A DNA stretch of 64,000 nucleotides from JAJCYK01 sp965224285 (lineage in GTDB: Bacteria > Bacteroidota > Bacteroidia > Cytophagales > Cyclobacteriaceae), in assembly GCA_965224285.1 (NCBI GenBank), contig OZ245043.1:3286001-3350000 (forward strand), read 5' to 3'. The notes beneath the pieces are model-generated. The model saw nothing but the letters and a program-made list of their open reading frames with translations, ran no database searches and was not told the DNA's origin. A program made the translations under genes and the position numbers. Shown here piece after piece: positions 8,500-17,449 of the stretch (within the stretch, counting starts at the first letter, position 1; every line of letters starts with the position of its first letter).

Positions 8500-8880
8500 A
8501 TGAAACTGAACGCAGGAATAATCACGGAAAAACTGGCCGAAACCAAAGAATTTTACACAAATGTATTGGGCTTTGGTGTAAGCTTTGAAAACGACTTTTA
8601 CCTCTTGATGCACACACCCGACAGGTCAGCAGAAATCAGCTTTTTACAACCAAATCATCCAAGCCAGAAACCAATTTTTCAATCACCATTCACTGGTAAA
8701 GGCGTTTATCTTACCATAGAAGTTGAAGATGTGGATATGGTTTATAAAAAGCTTAAAGACAAAGGGGTTGTAATCGAAATTGCAGTCAGGGACGAACCCT
8801 GGGGTGACAGGCATTTCGCAATCGTTGACCCGAACGGAATTGGGATTGATATTGTGACCTATACTAATCCCGAAGCATAA
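8500..8880 (+). CDS. VOC (glyoxalase/bleomycin-resistance fold) family protein
   Basis: 126 residues, one VOC unit pair: beta-alpha-beta-beta-beta modules at about 1-57 (LAETKEFYTNVLGFGVSF) and 68-126 (VYLTIEVEDVDMVYKKLKDKG, then DPNGIGIDIV). The metal-ligand pattern is incomplete compared with glyoxalase I, so it may be a binding or unknown-substrate member. AraC-regulator/VOC pairs of this type are common in Bacteroidota and suggest stress-linked control. GTTGGAC at 8472-8478 lies 21 bases before the start, the same distance as the core-like site before the AraC gene. Confidence 0.8.
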   Translation: MKLNAGIITEKLAETKEFYTNVLGFGVSFENDFYLLMHTPDRSAEISFLQPNHPSQKPIFQSPFTGKGVYLTIEVEDVDMVYKKLKDKGVVIEIAVRDEPWGDRHFAIVDPNGIGIDIVTYTNPEA

Positions 8881-9142
8881 TGGACGCCAAAAACATTGGG
8901 AAAACTATATCAAAAAGATTTCTCTCAACTTTTCATAATATGTTTTATTCAGGTGGTTTTAAATAAAAGGCTTGATATATAAACATATCACATAAACTGG
9001 AATGACGGATATGTTCCAAATTGGTGTGCATGCGTTGGGAAAGCACAACTTTTTCAGCCCGTAGCTGGAGATGCGGACTAGTTAGTCACCTAGAAACCAA
9101 TTAACTACAGCATCATGGCGGTATTTTTCGTAATTTAATTCC

Positions 9143-10960
9143 ATGTCTCAGTCCCGCCAGCTTGCAGCTATCATGTTTACCGATATTGTCGGGTATACAT
9201 CAATTATGGGTGAAAGCGAGGAATTTGCAATGAGTTTGTTATCAAAGAACAGAGAAATACAGGGACACATAATTGAGCAATTCAAGGGAAGATGGATCAA
9301 AGAAATGGGTGATGGTATTTTGGCAAGTTTTGATAGCGCCTCTGATGCGGTAAATGCGGCAATTAAAATTCAAGAAGAAAGTAAGAATATTCGAGGTTTA
9401 GAATTAAGAATAGGTCTGCATCTTGCTGAAGTTGTATTTGAAAATGAAGATGTATATGGAGATGGTATAAATATAGCTGCAAGAATACAAGCTATATCAA
9501 ATCCTCGCGAAATCTATGTTTCCGAAGCGATTCATTCAAATGTCTCGAATAAAACAGGTATCGTAACCAGATTTGTCAAAGAGCAAAAATTGAAAAATGT
9601 GAATGATCCAATACGGATATTTAAAGTTCTAACATCACATTCTGGAGATTCTTCACCCCTTTCATTAAGAAACCAGGCGTCTAAATCGTCTGTCAATAGT
9701 ATCGCAGTTCTTCCCTTTGTAAATATGAGTAATGACCCTGACCAGGAGTATTTTTGTGATGGAATTTCTGAGGAAATCATTGATACTTTGGCTCAGATAA
9801 ATAACCTGCGAGTTGTAGCTCGTACCTCGGCGTTTTCGTTCAAAGGGAAAAATATTGATGTTCGCGAAATTGGAAAAGCTTTGGATGTCAGCAGCCTATT
9901 AGAAGGAAGTGTACGCAAATCAGGTAAACGATTACGGATTACCACAAAACTGGTGCAAGTTTCAGATGGATCTCATTTATGGACCATGCGGTATGACCGT
10001 GAACTTGAGGATATATTTGCAATTCAGGAGGATATAGCCAAAAATGTTGCCACCGAATTAAAGGGTGTCTTAACCAGTAAAGAAAGAGAAATCATCCGCC
10101 CTCAGAAAGCAGAGATTGAAGCCTATGAGTGTTTTCTAAAAGGCCGTAAATTATTTCACCAATTTAACTTAGTACAAGCTAAACAATTGTTTAAGCAAGC
10201 AATACACATCGACCCAAACTACGGTCCTGCCTATGCAGGTCTTTCCAACGTTTACTCCCAATTATATGAATGGAAGGGAGCGAACAAAACTGATCTGGAA
10301 AAAGCAGAGGCATATAGCCTGAAAGCTCTTGCCTTAGCCCCTAATTTGGCAGAAAGCCATTCCTCATATGGAGTAATTTTAGCTCTTCGCAACCACTACG
10401 AAGAAGCTGAAAGAGAATTTAATGAAGCTATACAATTAAACCCTAATTCGTTTGACACTTACTATCGATATGGCAGATGGTGCTATTCTCTGGGATTGAC
10501 TGAAAAGTCAGCTGAAATGTTTCTTAAAGCATCAGAAGTGGATAAAGAAGATTTTCAAAGTTTAATTCTTCTTTCACAATCCCTAAATATGATTCGGAAT
10601 AATGATGGGCATGATGCAATGATAGAGGGAATGAAAAGAGTCAGAAGACGATTAGAATTAGATCCAGCGGATAGAAGAGCGCTATCAATTGGGTCAATAT
10701 CTCTTTTTGAAAACGGCGATGAAGAGGAGTCCTTTAGATGTATTAATAAAGCACTGGAATTATATCCTAATGATTTATCAGTATTGTTTAATGCAGCATG
10801 TCTATATGCAAAAGCTGGCAAAAAGGACAAGGCGCTAAATTTCTTACAAATTGCCATTGAGAACGGATATGGTAATAAAGCATGGATTGAACATGACTCG
10901 GACTATGACTCTCTCCGTGATGAACCGAGGTTCAAAGAATTAATGAAAAAAATATCTTAA
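9143..10960 (+). CDS. Class III adenylate cyclase fused to TolB-like domain and TPRs
   Basis: Three parts in order. Residues 5-165 form a class III nucleotide cyclase domain: metal-binding D14 (FTDIVGYT) and D57 (MGDG), adenine-selecting K53 and D103, and transition-state N110 and R114 (NIAARI), all present, so cAMP production is likely. Residues about 185-310 form a TolB/FlgO-like domain (IAVLPFVNMSNDPDQEYFCDGISEEI). Residues about 325-600 carry tetratricopeptide repeats (AYAGLSNVYSQL, SHSSYGVILALRNHYEEAEREFNEAI and others). No membrane segment is seen, so it is probably cytosolic, with the rear domains as sensor or scaffold. The broken fragment right after it resembles the tail of a relative. 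Confidence 0.85.
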   Translation: MSQSRQLAAIMFTDIVGYTSIMGESEEFAMSLLSKNREIQGHIIEQFKGRWIKEMGDGILASFDSASDAVNAAIKIQEESKNIRGLELRIGLHLAEVVFENEDVYGDGINIAARIQAISNPREIYVSEAIHSNVSNKTGIVTRFVKEQKLKNVNDPIRIFKVLTSHSGDSSPLSLRNQASKSSVNSIAVLPFVNMSNDPDQEYFCDGISEEIIDTLAQINNLRVVARTSAFSFKGKNIDVREIGKALDVSSLLEGSVRKSGKRLRITTKLVQVSDGSHLWTMRYDRELEDIFAIQEDIAKNVATELKGVLTSKEREIIRPQKAEIEAYECFLKGRKLFHQFNLVQAKQLFKQAIHIDPNYGPAYAGLSNVYSQLYEWKGANKTDLEKAEAYSLKALALAPNLAESHSSYGVILALRNHYEEAEREFNEAIQLNPNSFDTYYRYGRWCYSLGLTEKSAEMFLKASEVDKEDFQSLILLSQSLNMIRNNDGHDAMIEGMKRVRRRLELDPADRRALSIGSISLFENGDEEESFRCINKALELYPNDLSVLFNAACLYAKAGKKDKALNFLQIAIENGYGNKAWIEHDSDYDSLRDEPRFKELMKKIS

Positions 10961-11010
10961 GGAATACTGGTGTCATTCACCGACCGCTTTAATAAAATGC
11001 ACATTGAAAG

Positions 11011-11193
11011 TTGAATGTAGCAATTGAAAAAGACACAACCCTTGATTGGTTAGAAAAAGCAGCTGAGGAACCAGGGATATTGTACACCCTGTACTTAGGC
11101 ATCTATCCTTTTTACGACGAGCTTCAAGAAACTCAACGATTTATAAACATATTGAATGCCTTAGATATAATAGAAGTTAATAGCCAGCCTTAA
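11011..11193 (+). pseudogene. Remnant 3' end of a TPR/adenylate-cyclase-like gene
   Basis: A 60-codon frame opens with TTG, without a plausible leader. Its protein (DWLEKAAEEPGILYTLYLGIYPFYDEL...) matches the usual last segment of TPR-cyclase proteins (a helix LDWLEKA, then a F/Y-D-x-L Asp-rich stretch and a final helix), the same position as FLQIAIENGYG...DSDYDSLRDEPRFKELMKK in the gene before it. It is diverged rather than a recent copy. Best read as the surviving tail of a deleted paralogue between the intact cyclase and the tRNA. A short genuine protein is less likely. Confidence 0.5.
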
Positions 11194-11258
11194 AATTAAT
11201 TATTAAGTTGGTTAAATACTTAATTCTTGCTCCACCTTCCTCCTTCGCGCTACCCTTG

Positions 11259-11345
11259 TACCCAGGGCGGGACTTGAACCCGCACGGCCGTTAGATGGCC
11301 ATTGGATTTTAAGTCCAACGTGTCTACCAATTCCACCACCTGGGC
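11259..11345 (-). tRNA. tRNA-Leu (anticodon UAA)
   Basis: The minus strand folds as a long-variable-arm tRNA: acceptor GCCCAGG with CCTGGGT, anticodon stem TTGGA/TCCAA around loop CTTAAAA (anticodon TAA), variable arm GGCCATCTAACGGCC, T-loop GTTCAAGTC. Discriminator A is at 11259; CCA is not encoded. The 3' end faces the accessory region to the left. Confidence 0.95.
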
Positions 11346-11350
11346 ATATT

Positions 11351-11384
11351 GAGTTTGAGTTTGAGTGGGAGTTTGAGTGTGTTG
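11351..11384. repeat. Short imperfect GAGTTT tandem repeat
   Basis: Four to five imperfect copies of GAGTTT/GAGTGG directly upstream of tRNA-Leu on the minus strand. Low complexity, probably without function, although slippage here could alter the tRNA promoter spacing. Confidence 0.5.
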
Positions 11385-11580
11385 GGTCCGTCGAAGTACA
11401 GTTAAAATTTGTACAAAGACGGGAGTTTGGGATTCCGATTTCCCCTCGAATCAACTCCGTTATTATAATACTTTATCCCATACCTCATTCGGTATGATCG
11501 CTCTAAAAATATTTATCCACCGTCGCTTGCATAGTGGGCCGTAGCCTTGGCAAAGACTGAGCTATGGTGGATGATCTGGG

Positions 11581-11653
<73 letters not shown>

Positions 11654-11734
11654 TGATGTCCCAAAAGGGAAAGCAAAGTTAAAGAAGCCTGCTAAAATAG
11701 CAATGAGAAACTGTAAAAAATGACCAGGGTCATC

Positions 11735-14362
11735 CTACCGTTTCTCTTCTTGCAACAGGATCTTTAACTCGTTGAGTTTGAGCAGGGCTTCTACCGGGCT
11801 GATGGTATTGATATCCAGTTGCTCCAGTATGCCCTTGACCTTGGTAAAAGCTGGATTATTTTCGAACAACTGCAACTGGTAGTGGGAAGCCGGAAGCTCC
11901 TTTAAGGCCTGCCCCGCTTCTTCCTGGATCTTATCCTTCTCCAGATGTCGCATAATCTCTGCTGCCCGGATCACCACCTGGTTGGGCATGCCGGCCATCT
12001 GGGCTACGTGGATACCAAAGCTGTGCTGGCTCCCCCCGGGTTTCAATTTGCGCATGAATATTACCTTATTGCCTACTTCCTTAACCGAAACGTTAAAATT
12101 CTTTACCCGTTCCAAAGTATCGGTGAGCTGATTGAGCTCATGGTAATGGGTGGCAAACAGGGTACGGGCCCGCTGCTGGCTTTGGTGTAAATGCTCTACA
12201 ATCGACCAGGCAATGCTGATGCCGTCGTAAGTGGAGGTACCTCTGCCTATTTCGTCCATAAGCACCAAACTGCGGGAGCTCAGGTTATTCAATATACTGG
12301 CGGTCTCGATCATTTCCAGCATAAAGGTGGATTCTCCCTGTGACAGGTTGTCCGAAGCTCCTACCCGGGTAAAGATCTTATCCACCAGGCCGATCTGAGC
12401 TGAGGCGGCGGGTACAAAGCTGCCCATCTGGGCCATTAGCACGATCAAAGCAGTTTGCCTTAGCAAGGCGGATTTACCGGCCATATTAGGACCGGTTATT
12501 ATGATGATCTGCTGCTGATCCTGGTCCAGGAACACATTGTTGGGTACATATTGCTCTCCGGCGGGCATCATGCGCTCAATCACCGGATGGCGGCCCTCTT
12601 TAATATCCAGTGCGTTTGATTCATCCAACTGGGGACGCACATATTTATGCTTGATCGCCGCCTGGGCAAAAGAACTCAACACATCCAACTGCGCTATTTC
12701 CCGGGCATTCTGCTGCACCGGGGAAATGAATTCTTTGGCTGCTTCCACCAATTCCATAAAAAGTCTCTGTTCGATCACACAGATCTGCTCTTCGGCAGTG
12801 AGGATCTGCTCCTCATAATTTTTTAGTTCAGGGGTTATATAGCGTTCAGCATTGACCAGGGTTTGCTTGCGGATCCATTCCTCAGGCACCTTATCTTTAT
12901 GGGCATTGGTGACTTCCAGGTAATAACCGAATACCTTGTTGTAGGCGATTTTCAAAGAGCTAATACCGGTGCGTGCTGTTTCTTCCTGCTGTAATTTCAA
13001 CAGGTAATCCTTACCGGAAAAGGCTACTTTTCGCAGTTGATCCAGCTCTTCATCCACTGCCTCCCGGATCAGATTGCCCTGACTAGAGCTCAATGGGGGC
13101 TCTGGATTGAGAGTTGATTCAATGTTATCCACTAAACCTGCACAAGGTTCGATCTGGTGGCCCAGTTCCAGCAGGCTGGGGTCATCCTGTTGCAACAGCT
13201 GTTTCTTGATCTCCTGGCAGGCGCCCAGTGATTGCTTGAGGTGTTGCAATTCTCTGGGGTTGACCCGGGACACCGCCACTTTGGAGATCAACCGCTCTAG
13301 ATCGGCGATGGATTTTAGGCAGTCCGTCAACTTCTCCAACAACGGCGGGTTCTTGATCAGGGATGAAGTAAGGTCCAGCCGGTGGTTGATCAAGGCGCTA
13401 TCCTTCAAGGGGAGCAGCAGCCATTTTTTCAGCATGCGACTGCCCATGGTGGTGACAGTGTGATCCAGCACCGAGGCCAGCGCTACTCCTCCTTCCTGTT
13501 GAGGGTGTACCAACTCCAGGTTGCGGATGGTGAATTTATCCAGCCACATGTATCGCTCATTCTCAATCCTGGAAAGAGAGGCAATATGCAATTGCTGGCG
13601 ATGCTCAGTGATCTCCAGATAGTAGAGTATTGCGCCACTGCAGATAACGGCCTGGGGCAACTTGTCCATGCCAAATCCTTTAAGCTGGGTAGTTTTAAAC
13701 TGGTCCAGCAGTTTTTTCTCTGCAAAATCCAGGCTAAAGATCCAGTCATCCAGGGGAAATACATGCCGGTCGGGAAACTGGCCTTGCCCAAACCGGTGCA
13801 GCTTGTCTTTTTGGGTTTTGCAATAAAGAATTTCAGAGGGGTCATAGCTTTGAAGCAGCTTTTCCACTTCAGCTGGGGAACCTTCAGTAGCACAGAATTC
13901 ACCGGTCGAGATGTCCAAAAAGGCCACACCAATGGTCTCCGTTCCAAAGTAAAGTGCACCGAGGTAATTGTTGGTATCGCTGAGCAATACGTTTTCGTTG
14001 AAGGTGACCCCTGGTGTTACCAGTTCAGTGATACCTCTTTTGACAATCCCCTTGGCCTGTTTGGGATCTTCCAACTGATCACAGATGGCCACCCTTTTGC
14101 CGGCCCTTACTAACTTGGGTAGATAGGTATCCAGGGCATGATGGGGAAATCCTGCCAGTTCTACTTCTGAAGCAGCCCCGTTAGACCGTTTGGTAAGCAC
14201 GATATCCAGGATTTGGCTGGCTGCCACTGCATCCTCCCCGAAAGTTTCATAGAAATCTCCCACCCGGAAAAGCAACATGGCTCCGGGATGTTTGGCCTTG
14301 ATGGCATTATACTGCTTCATCAAAGGAGTTTCCCTGGCTTTTTTTACCTTTGTTTTGGCCAT
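11735..14362 (-). CDS. mutS: DNA mismatch repair protein MutS
   Basis: Full-length MutS1 (875 residues). The N-terminal mismatch-recognition domain has the Phe37-Tyr38-Glu39 wedge motif in RVGDFYETFGEDA. Connector, lever and clamp domains fill the middle. The ATPase domain has Walker A GPNMAGKS near residue 625, then DEIGRGTSTYDG (Walker B/signature) and the ATHYHEL switch. It binds mismatches as a dimer and recruits MutL. It diverges from the RNA methyltransferase gene across 75 bases, which must hold both promoters. A 243-codon open frame on the opposite strand inside it is a codon-bias shadow. Confidence 0.97.
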   Translation of the reverse strand: MAKTKVKKARETPLMKQYNAIKAKHPGAMLLFRVGDFYETFGEDAVAASQILDIVLTKRSNGAASEVELAGFPHHALDTYLPKLVRAGKRVAICDQLEDPKQAKGIVKRGITELVTPGVTFNENVLLSDTNNYLGALYFGTETIGVAFLDISTGEFCATEGSPAEVEKLLQSYDPSEILYCKTQKDKLHRFGQGQFPDRHVFPLDDWIFSLDFAEKKLLDQFKTTQLKGFGMDKLPQAVICSGAILYYLEITEHRQQLHIASLSRIENERYMWLDKFTIRNLELVHPQQEGGVALASVLDHTVTTMGSRMLKKWLLLPLKDSALINHRLDLTSSLIKNPPLLEKLTDCLKSIADLERLISKVAVSRVNPRELQHLKQSLGACQEIKKQLLQQDDPSLLELGHQIEPCAGLVDNIESTLNPEPPLSSSQGNLIREAVDEELDQLRKVAFSGKDYLLKLQQEETARTGISSLKIAYNKVFGYYLEVTNAHKDKVPEEWIRKQTLVNAERYITPELKNYEEQILTAEEQICVIEQRLFMELVEAAKEFISPVQQNAREIAQLDVLSSFAQAAIKHKYVRPQLDESNALDIKEGRHPVIERMMPAGEQYVPNNVFLDQDQQQIIIITGPNMAGKSALLRQTALIVLMAQMGSFVPAASAQIGLVDKIFTRVGASDNLSQGESTFMLEMIETASILNNLSSRSLVLMDEIGRGTSTYDGISIAWSIVEHLHQSQQRARTLFATHYHELNQLTDTLERVKNFNVSVKEVGNKVIFMRKLKPGGSQHSFGIHVAQMAGMPNQVVIRAAEIMRHLEKDKIQEEAGQALKELPASHYQLQLFENNPAFTKVKGILEQLDINTISPVEALLKLNELKILLQEEKR

Positions 14363-14437
14363 ACTACTTATTTCACCTTACCCTAAAATTAATTGAAATT
14401 TATTGATTGTCGGGGTCCCTGAAAAATAATTTCCCAT

Positions 14438-14980
14438 ATGCGCAAGATTGAAAACCATGAGCTGGGCAGATTGAGTATTGAACAGTTTAAAGATACCCCC
14501 AAAAACCCCTTGGTATTAATATTGGACAATATCAGAAGTATGCATAATGTGGGTTCAGCTTTTCGTACTGCCGACGCTTTTATCCTGGAAAAAGTCTATT
14601 TATGTGGCATTACCGCTACACCCCCGCACCGGGAAATTAATAAATCTGCTCTGGGAGCTACCGATTCCGTAGCCTGGGAGTACTGGGCTCAATCCATGGT
14701 TTTGGTGGAGAAATTAATCGGCGAAGGTTATCAGATAATATTAGTGGAACAAACAGATAGTGGAAAGTCACTAACGGAATTTGAAATATACCCCGGGATG
14801 AAGTATGCCCTGGTATTTGGTAATGAAGTATTTGGGGTTAGCGATGAGCTGCTTCCTTTGGCTCATCAGTGTCTGGAGATCCCGCAATTCGGCACTAAGC
14901 ATTCCCTCAATGTAGCGGTCAGCGTGGGAATCGTGGTGTGGTCTATTCTGGAAAAGATGGATTTGTTAAAAACGCCGTAG
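14438..14980 (+). CDS. SpoU/TrmH-family RNA 2'-O-methyltransferase
   Basis: 180 residues covering the SPOUT catalytic domain only. Motif 1 is NIRSMHNVGSAFRTADAF (about 31-48), with the catalytic Arg; motif 2 is LVFGNEVFGVSDE (about 127-139); motif 3 is IPQFGTKHSLNVAVSVGI (about 148-165), forming the trefoil knot. It uses SAM to methylate a ribose in tRNA or rRNA. The short length fits TrmH/TrmL-like enzymes rather than RlmB, which has an extra N-terminal domain; the exact target cannot be settled from sequence. Confidence 0.85.
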   Translation: MRKIENHELGRLSIEQFKDTPKNPLVLILDNIRSMHNVGSAFRTADAFILEKVYLCGITATPPHREINKSALGATDSVAWEYWAQSMVLVEKLIGEGYQIILVEQTDSGKSLTEFEIYPGMKYALVFGNEVFGVSDELLPLAHQCLEIPQFGTKHSLNVAVSVGIVVWSILEKMDLLKTP

Positions 14981-14984
14981 AAGT

Positions 14985-15017
14985 AGAAAGCCCATCCGAT
15001 CAGGGATAAGGCTTTCT
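14985..15017 (+). terminator. Weak terminator-like hairpin after RNA methyltransferase gene
   Basis: AGAAAGCC (14985-14992) and GGCTTTCT (15010-15017) form a perfect eight-bp stem five bases after the stop codon. There is no clear T-tract, so termination would be weak. The rest of the gap to 15270 is AT-rich with no gene seen. Confidence 0.4.
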
Positions 15018-15270
15018 CACACATAAACCAAGAAACTAACTGAAACCAACATTGAATTAGCAGTCAACACTGCTGGCTGGTAATGCCCTCTATAATATGA
15101 AAACAAATTTAATACCTGGAATAGTACCAAACCGATAATTAAGACCAATGTACCATATAGGTCGACCAAGGGGAAAATCAGGCGGACTAACTTATTTATG
15201 CGGTAACCAAAGCCCCTCCTTGTATTAAAAATGAGTAAAATTGTGATACTGATCATACTAACCTGAAAAT

Positions 15271-16671
15271 ATGAGCCACAGAATTGAAAAGGACACCATG
15301 GGCACGGTAAAGGTCCCGGAAGATAAGTATTGGGGTGCCCAAACCCAGCGTTCCCTGGAGAACTTTGCCATTGGCGGCGAATCAATGAAGATGCCCCTGG
15401 AAATCATCTACGCTTTTGCGGTTTTAAAGAAAGCTGCGGCTTTGACCAACCAATCGCTGGGAGTGCTGGAAGAACAAAAAGCGGAGTTGATCGCACGGGT
15501 TTGCGATGAAATATTAAGTGGCCGATTGGATGACCAATTTCCTTTGAAAATCTGGCAGACCGGTTCAGGTACCCAGAGCAATATGAATGTCAATGAGGTA
15601 ATAGCCAACCGGGCCCACGTAATCGGCGGTGGTAAATTGACGGACGAAAAAAAAGCCATTCATCCCAATGATCATGTCAATAAATCACAATCTTCCAATG
15701 ACACCTTTCCCACCGCCATGCACATTGCGGCCTACCGTAAACTGGTTGACGAGACGATACCTCAGGTGGAGGCTCTGCAAGCTGTGCTTCAACAGAAATC
15801 CCAGTCCTTCTCGGAGGTGGTAAAAATCGGGCGTACTCATTTTATGGATGCTACGCCATTAACTTTAGGTCAGGAATTCAGTGGGTATGCCGCACAATTG
15901 GATTTTGGCATAAAGGCTTTAAAAAACACTCTTGATCACCTCTCCGAACTGGCATTAGGCGGGACAGCGGTAGGCACTGGTCTCAATACACCCAAAGGCT
16001 ATGCTAAATCTGTGGCGAAGAATATAGCTGAGCTTACGGATTTGCCTTTTGTTTCAGCCTCCAACAAGTTTGAAGCATTAGCCGCACATGATGCTATGGT
16101 GGAGACTTCAGGAGCCTTAAAGCAATTGGCAGTTAGCTTGATGAAGATAGGCAATGATATTCGGATGTTGTCTTCCGGGCCCAGAAGCGGGATCGGAGAA
16201 ATATTAATTCCTGAGAATGAGCCGGGCTCGTCTATAATGCCCGGGAAAGTAAACCCCACTCAGTGCGAAGCGCTAACTATGGTATGCGCTCAGGTAATGG
16301 GAATGGATGTAGCTTTGTCCATCGGAGGCAGCAACGGACAGTTCGAGCTGAATGTGTTCAAACCCATGATGATCTACAATCTTTTAACCCAGGCGGGGTT
16401 ACTGGCCGATGCCTGTAAATCCTTCCGGGTGAACTGTGCTGAGGGTATTGAGCCTAATGATAAAATAATTAAGGAAAATCTGGAGAACTCGTTGATGCTG
16501 GTTACGGCACTCAATAATCATATTGGGTATGACAATGCAGCAAAAATCGCCAAGAAAGCACATAAGGAAGGCACAACCCTTAGAGAAGCGGCCATTGAAT
16601 TGGGCCTGGTGACCAATGATGAATTTGACCGCTGGGTAGACCCCGGCAAGATGGTAGGAGACCGGGACTAG
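15271..16671 (+). CDS. fumC: Fumarate hydratase class II
   Basis: 466 residues, the normal length of class II fumarases (iron-sulphur-free). Visible signatures: GSGTQSNMNVNEV (about 104-116), HPNDHVNKSQSSNDTFPTAMH (about 131-151), the catalytic-region TGRTH equivalent KIGRTHFMDATP, and the family loop GSSIMPGKVNPTQCEA near residue 318-333. It converts fumarate and malate in the TCA cycle as a homotetramer. It sits alone between the RNA methyltransferase and the coiled-coil protein genes, same strand. Confidence 0.97.
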   Translation: MSHRIEKDTMGTVKVPEDKYWGAQTQRSLENFAIGGESMKMPLEIIYAFAVLKKAAALTNQSLGVLEEQKAELIARVCDEILSGRLDDQFPLKIWQTGSGTQSNMNVNEVIANRAHVIGGGKLTDEKKAIHPNDHVNKSQSSNDTFPTAMHIAAYRKLVDETIPQVEALQAVLQQKSQSFSEVVKIGRTHFMDATPLTLGQEFSGYAAQLDFGIKALKNTLDHLSELALGGTAVGTGLNTPKGYAKSVAKNIAELTDLPFVSASNKFEALAAHDAMVETSGALKQLAVSLMKIGNDIRMLSSGPRSGIGEILIPENEPGSSIMPGKVNPTQCEALTMVCAQVMGMDVALSIGGSNGQFELNVFKPMMIYNLLTQAGLLADACKSFRVNCAEGIEPNDKIIKENLENSLMLVTALNNHIGYDNAAKIAKKAHKEGTTLREAAIELGLVTNDEFDRWVDPGKMVGDRD

Positions 16672-16719
16672 AAACATCATTCAAGGCTAAATTGACTATC
16701 GATTTGTCAATTTGACGGT

Positions 16720-16727
16720 TATTTTTG
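16720..16727 (+). promoter_or_regulatory. -7 promoter element candidate
   Basis: TATTTTTG matches the Bacteroidota -7 consensus TAnnTTTG and lies 32 bases before the ATG at 16760. A -33 TTTG at the right distance is not present (nearest TTTG at 16703-16706 is too close), so the call is tentative. Confidence 0.25.
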
Positions 16728-16759
16728 TAGATTCGTATCTATAACATAATCTTGGAATA

Positions 16760-17356
16760 ATGAAAAAGGTATTATTGTTAAGCGGGTTGTTGGGTATTGG
16801 TTGTGGCAGTATCAGCTATGCTCAACTTACCAAAGCAGAAAAAAAAGAGTGGAAACAGACCAAAAAGGCCATGAATCTTGAAGAATTCAAGAATATGGTA
16901 GAGGAAAACAACAGTCTAAAACAGCAGATAAACCAGTTGAACGGGGATTTTTCCGACATGGAATCTGAACTACAGGAAAAGACTGAGGAGGTATCTGTAC
17001 TTCAAGCTAAAGTGCAAAACCTGGAACAGGATCTGGCGGAAACTTCCGTGTTGGACATCAGTGGTGATGAAACACCAAACAATACCAAGGTAGCCCCCGG
17101 GGTCATTTTCAAGGTGCAGATAGGGGCATTCCGAAACAAAGACCTTTCCAAATATTTCGATGCCAGTGACAACTTTGGAGGGGAAGTGGATGCTGATGGT
17201 ACTCAACGCTATACTTTGGGAAATTTTAAAGATTATTGGCAGGCGGATAAGTTCAAAAAGTATTTGCGTGATATGGGGGTAAAAGATGCCTGGATCGTTC
17301 CTTACAAAGATGGTCGAAGGGTTCCTATGAAGGATGTGTTGGAAGGCGTGATCTGA
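16760..17356 (+). CDS. Secreted coiled-coil protein with SPOR-like C-terminus
   Basis: 198 residues. A signal peptide (1-21, ending SYAQ) is followed by a coiled coil at about 40-95 (VEENNSLKQQINQLN...LQAKVQNLEQDLAE) and a C-terminal module at about 115-190 with the SPOR-type pattern FKVQIGAFRNK...YTLGNFKDYWQADKFKKYLRDMG. SPOR domains bind denuded peptidoglycan at division sites, so a periplasmic cell-wall role is possible; the module is divergent and this remains inference. Similar proteins are common in Bacteroidota and are sometimes labelled ezrin/radixin/moesin-like because of the coil. A strong terminator follows. Confidence 0.65.
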   Translation: MKKVLLLSGLLGIGCGSISYAQLTKAEKKEWKQTKKAMNLEEFKNMVEENNSLKQQINQLNGDFSDMESELQEKTEEVSVLQAKVQNLEQDLAETSVLDISGDETPNNTKVAPGVIFKVQIGAFRNKDLSKYFDASDNFGGEVDADGTQRYTLGNFKDYWQADKFKKYLRDMGVKDAWIVPYKDGRRVPMKDVLEGVI

Positions 17357-17381
17357 TCCGCATAAAATACGGAATCACAGT

Positions 17382-17411
17382 AAAAGCAGTACCAAGGTGT
17401 ACTGCTTTTTT
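17382..17411 (+). terminator. Rho-independent terminator
   Basis: AGCAGTAC (17385-17392), loop CAAGGT, GTACTGCT (17399-17406), then a run of T. Upstream As pair with the T-run. It ends the transcript of the SPOR-like gene and separates it from rmuC. Confidence 0.85.
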
Positions 17412-17449
17412 ATTGTCACCGTTATAAGGATGTTAAACGGTGTTAATTC

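Noticed and set aside
11010..11016. GTTGAAT as another integron core site
   Set aside because: The heptamer consensus is loose and expected about once per kilobase; no partner core or inner stem is visible.
11351..11384. GAGTTT repeats as a CRISPR or regulatory array
   Set aside because: Too short and imperfect, no spacer structure; only a low-complexity stretch.
11513..11521. TTATCCACC between the two tRNA genes as a DnaA box
   Set aside because: A single imperfect site without neighbours or AT-rich stretch next to it.
13382..14113. 243-codon plus-strand frame opposite mutS
   Set aside because: It overlaps the mutS N-terminal region completely, has no start context and reads as a codon-bias shadow of a certain gene.
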